In this document: in pieces, positions 1 to 5,360 of the stretch | Position numbering within the stretch: position 1 is the first letter of the stretch | How the letters are laid out: each line of letters starts with the position of its first letter | Assembly (NCBI GenBank): GCA_947258905.1 | Contig: CAMYKF010000749.1 | Location: forward strand, 1-8,024 | DNA from: an uncultured Pirellulaceae bacterium | GTDB lineage: Bacteria; Planctomycetota; Planctomycetia; Pirellulales; Pirellulaceae | Reading direction: 5' to 3' | DNA: 8,024 bases | Translations under genes and position numbers: made by a program | Notes under the pieces: generated by a model | What the model saw: only the letters and a program-made list of their open reading frames with translations | What the model was told of the DNA's origin: nothing | Databases searched by the model: none

Positions 1-444
1 GTGACCGCGGTGACTTGCCAGAGACTGGTGCGTCGCTTGTGCGACAAGTGCAAACAGGCGGTGCAGGCCAATCCCCAGGCCATTCAGCAAATGGGAGGCG
101 ATCCGCAGGTCCACACGGTCATCTATCGCGACTATCAACTGCCGCCACCGGAGCAGCGAGTTGATGAGCAGGGAAAACCGGTGCACATGGAACCCTGCCG
201 GGTCTGTTCGGGGATCGGATTTCACGGCCGAACCGCGATTTACGAAATCATGCTGGTGAATGGTGCGATTCGTCAGGCACTGCTGAAATCGCCTAAAATC
301 GAGAGCGTCGCCCAGGCAGCCATGCAGAGCGGCAATTTGACAATGATGCAACAGGCCTACCGCGCGGTGCTGGAAGGTCGTACGTCGCTGGCCGAAGTGC
401 AACGCGTGATGCAGGCCCGGGGACAAGGCAAGGCAAAGAGGTAA
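1..444 (+). CDS. GspE/PilB-family secretion or pilus ATPase, C-terminal fragment (5' end outside window)
   Basis: This is the C-terminal part of a type II secretion / type IV pilus assembly ATPase, a cytoplasmic hexameric motor. About 147 residues are visible. The frame is open at base 1, so the GTG there is probably an internal Val codon. The fragment opens with the family signature QRLVRRLC and carries the tetracysteine zinc-binding module: Cys14-x2-Cys17, then Cys66-x2-Cys69 followed by GxGFHGRTAIYEIM. A helical C-terminal domain follows, ending in TSLAEVQRVMQ, the usual 'slEEvlRv' tail. The Walker A and B motifs lie upstream and cannot be checked. It ends with TAA 11 bases before the next gene, a clear paralogue, so the two are very likely co-transcribed. 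GspE and PilB cannot be told apart from this fragment, so no symbol is given. Confidence 0.9.
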   Translation: MTAVTCQRLVRRLCDKCKQAVQANPQAIQQMGGDPQVHTVIYRDYQLPPPEQRVDEQGKPVHMEPCRVCSGIGFHGRTAIYEIMLVNGAIRQALLKSPKIESVAQAAMQSGNLTMMQQAYRAVLEGRTSLAEVQRVMQARGQGKAKR

Positions 445-455
445 ACCAGATCAAT

Positions 456-1787
456 ATGTCAGAAGGCGAACTTAATCCTGTCCCCATTGATCAACTGCCA
501 CCGCTCAAGTTCACGGCGGCTGGCGATAACCCCGATTTGCGCGAAGCCAATCTGCAGGCGGTGAAGCCTTCGCCCGGTTACAGCTATCTCGTAGTCATGG
601 TGGCCGATGCCATTACCAAACGGGCCGACCTCGTGCTGATGGACTTTACGCCCAACGCGGTCGGCGTGCGTTATCAGGTCGACGGGCTATGGCATAACAT
701 GCCCACCATGCCACGCACTTCCGGCGATTACATGCTGGCCTCGCTCAAGCAACTCGCCGGGCTGGACTATCGCGAGCGACGGGCTCGCCAGGTGGGGCAA
801 TTCGTGGCCGAATACCTGAAGAAGAAACACAAATGTCAGCTGACCAGTCAGGGGATCAGTTCCGGCGAACGCGTGGCTCTGGTCATCAATCGTGACAAGC
901 CGCCGCTGGAAAATCTGGAAGATATCGGCATGCGGCCAGGCATGCAGTCCCAGCTGATCCAGCTGATGAACGAGCCAACCGGTTTGATCCTGATCAGCGG
1001 CTTGCCCGGTGACGGACTGTCGACTACCTGGCGTGCTGCCCTGCAATCGACCGATCGCTTCATGCGTGACTTTTATGTCGTGGAAGAGAAATCCCGGCAG
1101 GAACCCGAGATCATCAACGTATCGCGAGAGACGTACGATTCGTCCAGGGGCGAAACGGTGCTGGAAGTGATGAAGTCGCTGATGTTGCGTGAGCCCAACG
1201 TGGTGGCGTTTACCGAATTGGCGGACGCTGCCGCATTGAATGAACTCAGCAAGCTGGCCAATGAGCACGAAATGACGACGTTTGGCCGCTTGCCGGCGCG
1301 TCATGCCACCGAAGCGGTCATGCGGGCATTGATGCTGAAACCGGATGTGCCCGCCTTTGCTCAGGCCTTGCGAGCCGTCAGCGGACAGCGACTGGTGCGC
1401 TTGCTGTGTCAAACCTGCCGTCAGGCTTACCAGCCCAATCCCAACCTGATTGCCCAACTGGGCCTGCCTCCGGCGCGTGTGCCAGTTCTATATCGGCATT
1501 TTCAGCCGTCACCGGAACAAGTGCTGGATGCCAGCGGCCGGCCGATTGAAATAGCACCTTGCGAGAACTGTGGCGGGCCCGGTTACTACGAACGGACCGG
1601 CATCTTTGAATTGCTGCTGGTCGACGATCGGTTTCGCGCTGCCATGCAGGATCCCGAACCGACCGTCCAAAAGCTGGCCGCTGCTGCCCAGCAGTCGGGA
1701 CATATTACATTGCGTGAGGAAGGCATTGTGCTGGTCGCCCGCGGTGACACCTCACTGGACGAACTGCAACGCGTTCTCAAAAAGTGA
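456..1787 (+). CDS. GspE/PilB-family paralogue with degenerate nucleotide-binding motifs (probable pseudo-ATPase)
   Basis: This 443-residue protein has the GspE/PilB fold order. An N2-like domain spans about residues 41-145 (ADLVLMDF...VGVRYQVDGLWH matches the usual 'ASDIHIEP...VRYRIDGVL'). A RecA-like domain covers about 155-310, the Cys4 module has Cys318/Cys321 and Cys369/Cys372, and a C-terminal helical domain closes it. It lacks the long N1 domain of full-length GspE/PilB. The fold is recognisable but the ATPase motifs are eroded. The P-loop at 182-189 reads GLPGDGLS, so the invariant Lys is Leu188. The Asp box reads VEEK instead of the usual EDP. The Walker B segment reads NVVAFTELAD (248-257) where GEIRD is usual. 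The His-box STLHTNDA is not conserved (FGRLPARH, 276-283). By family knowledge such a protein should not hydrolyse ATP well. A structural or regulatory subunit in a mixed ring with the upstream paralogue is an inference. No good ribosome-binding site precedes the ATG. Confidence 0.85.
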   Translation: MSEGELNPVPIDQLPPLKFTAAGDNPDLREANLQAVKPSPGYSYLVVMVADAITKRADLVLMDFTPNAVGVRYQVDGLWHNMPTMPRTSGDYMLASLKQLAGLDYRERRARQVGQFVAEYLKKKHKCQLTSQGISSGERVALVINRDKPPLENLEDIGMRPGMQSQLIQLMNEPTGLILISGLPGDGLSTTWRAALQSTDRFMRDFYVVEEKSRQEPEIINVSRETYDSSRGETVLEVMKSLMLREPNVVAFTELADAAALNELSKLANEHEMTTFGRLPARHATEAVMRALMLKPDVPAFAQALRAVSGQRLVRLLCQTCRQAYQPNPNLIAQLGLPPARVPVLYRHFQPSPEQVLDASGRPIEIAPCENCGGPGYYERTGIFELLLVDDRFRAAMQDPEPTVQKLAAAAQQSGHITLREEGIVLVARGDTSLDELQRVLKK

Positions 1788-1821
1788 CGACGCAAGAAAG
1801 CTAACCCATTAACGATCCTGC

Positions 1822-2472
1822 ATGACAACAGCTCTTTGCATCATCGCCCTGATCGCCATTCCCGCTTCCATGTGGTTTCTGGGCTTGTGGAACAATGTGA
1901 TTACGTTTGTCAACGTGGTGCTGGCGGCCATCGTGGCCTCCAGTTTCTTTGAGCCGCTGGCGGACGGGATTGATGGTGGCAGCAGCAGCTACACCTACGT
2001 GCTGGACTTCGTTGCCCTGTGGCTGGTGTTTGCGGCGACATTCATCGTGCTGCGAACGGCCACGGATATGCTCAGCCGTTATCGATTGCAGTTTAACAAG
2101 TGGCTGGATATGGCGGGCCGTACGGTGTTTTCGCTGGCCACTGCCTGGGTGTTTATCTGTTTTATGGTGTTCACGTTTCATACCGCGCCCTTGCCTGTGG
2201 GCCCCGGCTCGTTTCAGGAGTCCCCGGATTCGACCAATTTCGTTGCCTCACCCGACCGGCTGTGGCTGGGTTTTATGCAAAGTCGATCGCGGGGCGGCAT
2301 GGCGGCGGCACTCAACAGTCCACTGATGCCCGAATACAATACCGGTGAACTGCACTCCGATGACCGCGACCTGGATTGCCGGGTCTTTGATTCACGTAGC
2401 GATTTTATCTACAAGTACCGCGAGCGACGTCGCAAGTTGTCCGAACAGGAAGCCTTGCGCGTGAACCGCTAG
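1822..2472 (+). CDS. CvpA-like integral membrane protein
   Basis: This 216-residue protein has four strongly hydrophobic segments at about residues 3-21, 24-45, 58-79 and 100-120. A polar C-terminal region of some 95 residues ends in a charged stretch (KYRERRRKLSEQEALRVNR). The four-helix layout, with a polar amphipathic link (RTATDMLSRYRLQFNKWLDMAGR) between helices 3 and 4, resembles the CvpA/colicin V production family. That assignment rests on pattern, not on a decisive motif. CvpA proteins are inner-membrane proteins linked to envelope homeostasis, with no agreed biochemical activity. The start is 34 bases after the ATPase paralogue, and the next gene begins 16 bases after its stop, so it sits in the middle of an operon. 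No clear Shine-Dalgarno precedes the ATG. A generic four-helix membrane protein is the alternative. Confidence 0.65.
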   Translation: MTTALCIIALIAIPASMWFLGLWNNVITFVNVVLAAIVASSFFEPLADGIDGGSSSYTYVLDFVALWLVFAATFIVLRTATDMLSRYRLQFNKWLDMAGRTVFSLATAWVFICFMVFTFHTAPLPVGPGSFQESPDSTNFVASPDRLWLGFMQSRSRGGMAAALNSPLMPEYNTGELHSDDRDLDCRVFDSRSDFIYKYRERRRKLSEQEALRVNR

Positions 2473-2488
2473 AGACAATTACACCGAC

Positions 2489-3277
2489 ATGAACGAGCAC
2501 AGGGAACATTCCGAGGGCCTCCGTCACGAAGAGGACATCGAATACCGGCCCTTCAATCCGCTGGCCATGCTCGCACTGGCGCTGGCAGTGATCGGCTGCT
2601 TCGCGATTGGCACGATGTTTGTGCTGCCCGTGAATATTCTGGCCGCGTTGTTGGCGATTTTCGCCATTCGCCAAAGCGGTGAGGGGCAGCGATTCAGTGG
2701 CGGTGGCGTGGCTGCCGCAGCACTCTTCGTGGCCGTAGCCGGCGGAGTGATGGCAGTGACCTATCACGTCGGGCGGGACTGGTACCTGAAGAGTACCGCG
2801 CGGCAATATTCCATGATGGTGCTGCAGGAACTGGCCAATGGCCGTCCCGAAAACGCACTTTCCTACGGCCTCGACTACAACTTTCGTGTGCCGCAAGGGA
2901 CGGACCTGAAGGCCTACTACCAGGGCACCGATAAAATAATGAACGAGACTCTGGAGCCCTACCGGCAGATTCAGACGTGGCTGCAGATGACGCCAATCAA
3001 GGAAATGATCGGCGACGCCATGCAAGGCAAACTGGAATTCTTGGGGTTCGGTCCGTACAAGCGCACGCCGGAATGGGAATATTATCCGGTGGACTACCGG
3101 TACACGCCCAGTTCCCCGGAGTTACCAACGGTCGAATTCCAGATTGTGATGTTGCGTCGCGACTGGGGCTCGCCCTACGACATTCAGTGGCGCTCGCAAA
3201 AGTTCGTGGTCCTGAAAGGCCCCCGACAGGGGCCGGTCAGTATCAACCGCCCGCCGCCCAGCGGCAAAAGCAAATAG
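2489..3277 (+). CDS. Membrane protein with DUF4190-like N-terminal helices and an extracytoplasmic domain
   Basis: This 262-residue protein begins with a hydrophilic acidic head (residues 1-19). The segment YRPFNPLAMLALALAVIG follows, much like the entry to DUF4190-type domains ('PLAIASLVLGI'). Hydrophobic helices lie at about 24-42, 46-62 and 73-92, with a short IRQSGEGQRFSGGG turn between the second and third, which is also typical of DUF4190-like proteins. Residues 95-262 form a soluble domain rich in Tyr and Trp (EWEYYPVDYRYTP around 195-207), likely on the far side of the membrane. It ends in a Pro/Gly/Lys tail. I do not recognise the soluble domain. It is the last gene of the plus-strand group, 16 bases after the CvpA-like gene, and a hairpin terminator lies about 120 bases downstream. 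Function is unknown; co-transcription suggests an envelope role. Confidence 0.7.
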   Translation: MNEHREHSEGLRHEEDIEYRPFNPLAMLALALAVIGCFAIGTMFVLPVNILAALLAIFAIRQSGEGQRFSGGGVAAAALFVAVAGGVMAVTYHVGRDWYLKSTARQYSMMVLQELANGRPENALSYGLDYNFRVPQGTDLKAYYQGTDKIMNETLEPYRQIQTWLQMTPIKEMIGDAMQGKLEFLGFGPYKRTPEWEYYPVDYRYTPSSPELPTVEFQIVMLRRDWGSPYDIQWRSQKFVVLKGPRQGPVSINRPPPSGKSK

Positions 3278-3396
3278 TCACCGCCGCACCAGGTCCAGCA
3301 GAGCAGGGGCAGTGAGTAAAATCAATTGCCCGGTGTTCTGTTTTATGAACCTCCGGTCCACGTTGTGAAAAAGGCGAGTTGTGTCCCCGCGTCGAC

Positions 3397-3425
3397 AAAA
3401 AAAGCGGGCCTTGCGACCCGCTTTT
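3397..3425. terminator. Strong intrinsic terminator, usable on both strands
   Basis: A perfect 9-bp inverted repeat (AAAAGCGGG at 3400-3408 and CCCGCTTTT at 3417-3425) encloses an 8-base loop. Read on the minus strand, the hairpin ends in seven consecutive T (complement of the A run 3397-3403), 23 bases after the stop of the acidic-tail gene. That makes it a good Rho-independent terminator for that gene. On the plus strand it ends in four T, and so could also end the operon finishing at 3277. Confidence 0.8.
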
Positions 3426-3448
3426 GAAAACGGTTGCCGTGTGCTGTG

Positions 3449-4189
3449 TTACCCGCCGCCCTTGTCGTCGGCTTGCTTGTCGTCGTCGGATTCGCCTGCC
3501 GGCGTTTCATCCTCAGCCGATTCACCGGATCCGGAGTCTCCGGACTCTTCATCCCCCGACTGGTCGTCGGTGGCCGGTTCTTCAGAGTCGCCTTCGTCGC
3601 TGGTGGCGGCCTGATCGTCGTTGCCGTCACCTTCCTCGTCCCCCTCGCCTTTGCTGTCATCGCTGTCGGTCGAAGTCGGCGGACGTTGCGACCCGCCTCC
3701 GCCACCCATCGACAGGCCGGGCGGGTTCATGCTCATGAGGATGGTTTCTTTTTCCAGCGGGAAATTGTCATCGGGATCCAGCGGCATATCGGCAGCGGCC
3801 GACAAGTAGAACAGTTTGCCCTCCAGTTCGGGCCGGGTCTCAACCAGCCCGGGCTTCAGCTTGGTGAAGACGACGTGAATGTAGTGGCTTTTAACCAGCA
3901 GTCCGCTGGGCCAGCGATAGGTGTGTACGATGCATTCCTCATGCTGGCTTTCATCGATAGCCGCGGGAGCACGTCCCATCAGTTCCTCGATGTCCTCGCT
4001 GGTCTTTTCGCCAGATTTGGAACTGGCGTCGACTGTTTTAATTTTCTCCCACGCCGACTGGAACTGGGGTCGCGCGAAGGCGAATTCATAAATACAGCCT
4101 GCTCCCACCACAACCAGGAACAGTACCAGAATGATCAACCGGGTCGACGATGCGTTGCGTCGCGGCCGATCAGATTTTTTGTTTGTCAT
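3449..4189 (-). CDS. Membrane-anchored protein with small BamE/SmpA-like domain and long acidic low-complexity tail
   Basis: This 246-residue protein has three parts. A basic N-terminus is followed by one hydrophobic helix at about residues 17-36, a signal anchor. Cys32 sits in VGAGC, which does not match a lipobox well because Gly occupies the -3 position. A compact domain at about 45-158 contains EDIEELMGRAP, then HTYRWPSGLL and HYIHVVFTKLKPGLV. That order (short helix, 'G.P' turn, aromatic strand, strand with 'f..g.v') resembles BamE/SmpA/OmlA-type domains, but this is a tentative inference. The last 76 residues (171-246) are almost only D, E, S, G, T, A, P, Q and K, with 31 Asp or Glu by my count and no hydrophobic core. 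They are probably disordered, extracytoplasmic and possibly cation-binding. A GAGG Shine-Dalgarno lies 7 bases before the ATG and a strong terminator follows the stop. Cellular role unknown. Confidence 0.8.
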   Translation of the reverse strand: MTNKKSDRPRRNASSTRLIILVLFLVVVGAGCIYEFAFARPQFQSAWEKIKTVDASSKSGEKTSEDIEELMGRAPAAIDESQHEECIVHTYRWPSGLLVKSHYIHVVFTKLKPGLVETRPELEGKLFYLSAAADMPLDPDDNFPLEKETILMSMNPPGLSMGGGGGSQRPPTSTDSDDSKGEGDEEGDGNDDQAATSDEGDSEEPATDDQSGDEESGDSGSGESAEDETPAGESDDDKQADDKGGG

Positions 4190-4196
4190 TACCAGG

Positions 4197-4200
4197 CCTC
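4197..4200 (-). promoter_or_regulatory. Ribosome-binding site of the acidic-tail gene
   Basis: On the minus strand GAGG stands 7 bases before the ATG at 4189. It supports that start. It is also one of the few clear Shine-Dalgarno sequences in the window. Confidence 0.65.
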
Positions 4201-4347
4201 AGTGATTCAAAATCATTTATCGATCAAAACAGATGTCGCCCATTCTAATGACGATTGCGAACAACGTGCAGTCGGAAATCGACGTTTGACCGCAAAATTG
4301 CCGTGAGTTGCCGGCGGGTCGGTGGGCGGCATTACCGAGCGGTTTGA

Positions 4348-5172
4348 TCAGGCGCGGGCGGCCAGCAAATCCAGCAAGCGACCGGGCGAACCCATGGCGT
4401 TATAACCGCCGTCGACATGCAACACTTCGCCGGTGATCCCCTGCGACAAGTCCGACAGCAGGAACATGCCGGAGCGACCGACTTCCTCATGATTCACGTT
4501 ACGGCCCAGCGGTGCCATGTGTTCATAAAGGTGCAGCATCTCACCAACTCCGGCCGCCGTACCGGCAAGGGTCTTCAATGGTCCGGCACTCAGGGCGTTG
4601 ACTCGAATGCCACGCGGCCCCAGATCATAGGCCAGATAGCGGGTGGTGGCTTCCAGGGCCGCCTTGCAAATCCCCATCACATTGTAGCCGGGTACGCACT
4701 TCTCCCCTCCGAAATAGGTCATGCAAGCCACAGCTGCCGAATCGTTTAACACCTCGCGGGCGGCGTTGCACACCGCAATCAGGCTGTACACGCTGACGTC
4801 CATCGCCATCTTGAAGCCTTCGCGGCTGGTCTCGATCGTGTCACGCTGCAGGTCCGCGCGATCGGCAAAGGCGATACTGTGCAGCAGAAAGTCGAGTCCT
4901 CCCAGCTCCTCGCGGGCTGTTTCCATGACGCTGCGGATCTGGTCGTCGTCCTCGACGTTCAGCGGTACCAGGAACTTTGCGGCCGCGTGACCGTCGATAC
5001 ACTTCTCGACCCGCCGGCGGTTCTTTTTCCGCTCGTCATCGGGGCGGTCGGGCAAATGGGTAAACCCGCACTGGCCGCCCTCGGCCATAATCTGCTCGGC
5101 AATCGCCCAGGCGATTGAACGATCGTTGGCGACTCCCAGAACCAGTCCCTTTTTGCCGTCGAATAACCCCAT
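4348..5172 (-). CDS. fabI: Enoyl-[acyl-carrier-protein] reductase (NADH), FabI
   Basis: This enzyme reduces the trans-2-enoyl-ACP double bond in the last step of each fatty-acid elongation cycle, in the cytoplasm as a tetramer. It is a 274-residue short-chain dehydrogenase fold. The cofactor loop GVANDRSIAWAIA is at about 13-25 and HSIAFA at 98-103. The catalytic set is Tyr153 (MTYFGGEK), Tyr163 and Lys170 in YNVMGICK, which keeps the FabI Tyr-x6-Lys spacing. RVNALSAGPLKTLAG and the C-terminal GITGEVLHVDGGYN are also typical. The start at 5172 (MGLFDGKKGLVLG) is preferred over an in-frame ATG 45 bases upstream: it matches family N-termini and has GGAG 8 bases before it. A charged segment around residues 43-58 (RPDDERKKNRRRV) makes the loop after FTHLPD about 8 residues longer than in E. 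coli FabI. Normal FabI proteins have about 260 residues. The acidic-tail gene lies 158 bases downstream on the same strand, with no clear terminator between them. Confidence 0.96.
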   Translation of the reverse strand: MGLFDGKKGLVLGVANDRSIAWAIAEQIMAEGGQCGFTHLPDRPDDERKKNRRRVEKCIDGHAAAKFLVPLNVEDDDQIRSVMETAREELGGLDFLLHSIAFADRADLQRDTIETSREGFKMAMDVSVYSLIAVCNAAREVLNDSAAVACMTYFGGEKCVPGYNVMGICKAALEATTRYLAYDLGPRGIRVNALSAGPLKTLAGTAAGVGEMLHLYEHMAPLGRNVNHEEVGRSGMFLLSDLSQGITGEVLHVDGGYNAMGSPGRLLDLLAARA

Positions 5173-5180
5173 ATCCTGTA

Positions 5181-5184
5181 CTCC
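5181..5184 (-). promoter_or_regulatory. Ribosome-binding site that fixes the fabI start
   Basis: On the minus strand GGAG stands 8 bases before the ATG at 5172. It favours that start over the in-frame ATG at 5217, whose extra 15 residues (ending GVQD) do not resemble FabI. Confidence 0.7.
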
Positions 5185-5234
5185 GCTCGCCCGCCAACCA
5201 TTGTTGAACGGACTCAAAATGACTACGATCCAGA

Positions 5235-5248
5235 CTCACCGAGGTGAG
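5235..5248. repeat. Inverted repeat in the fabI/activator intergenic region
   Basis: CTCACC and GGTGAG form a perfect 6-bp inverted repeat with a 2-base spacer, 63 bases before the fabI start and 113 bases before the divergent activator start. It could be an operator or a 5'-leader hairpin of fabI. No protein can be assigned to it. Confidence 0.4.
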
Positions 5249-5272
5249 CCGTTTTGACGACAATTGCGTCGG

Positions 5273-5289
5273 CATGACGACATGTCATG
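5273..5289. repeat. Second inverted repeat in the divergent intergenic region
   Basis: CATGAC and GTCATG form a perfect 6-bp inverted repeat around a 5-base spacer, in the middle of the region shared by fabI and the activator. This is the size expected of a dimeric regulator site. Short palindromes also arise by chance, so the call is tentative. Confidence 0.4.
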
Positions 5290-5360
5290 GGCGGATATTC
5301 TAACGATCATTCGCGGCGGCGGCGAGTTGCATTGCACCCCTGCGAGCGTATTCCTGAGCC

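Noticed and set aside
687..1457. Minus-strand frame of 256 codons opposite the second ATPase
   Set aside because: His/Gln-rich composition typical of antisense frames in GC-rich genes; the plus-strand protein is clearly a GspE/PilB homologue.
3218..3234. GGCCCC-N5-GGGGCC hairpin
   Set aside because: It is inside the 3' part of the DUF4190-like gene and has no T run; the hairpin at 3400-3425 is a better terminator.
3434..4306. Long plus-strand reading frame of 290 codons with hydrophobic runs, opposite the acidic-tail gene
   Set aside because: The Val/Phe/Leu-rich start arises from reading the antisense of Asp/Glu codons. The minus-strand protein has a signal anchor, a Shine-Dalgarno and a terminator; this one has no recognisable domain.
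5173..5217. Longer FabI start at 5217
   Set aside because: The extra 15 residues do not match FabI N-termini, while the ATG at 5172 has a GGAG 8 bases upstream and the expected MGLFDGKKGLVLG start.
5311..5336. Possible sigma-54 promoter ahead of the activator (GG-rich stretch followed by TTGC twice)
   Set aside because: No GG stands exactly 10 bases before the GC of either TTGC, so the -24/-12 spacing is not met.
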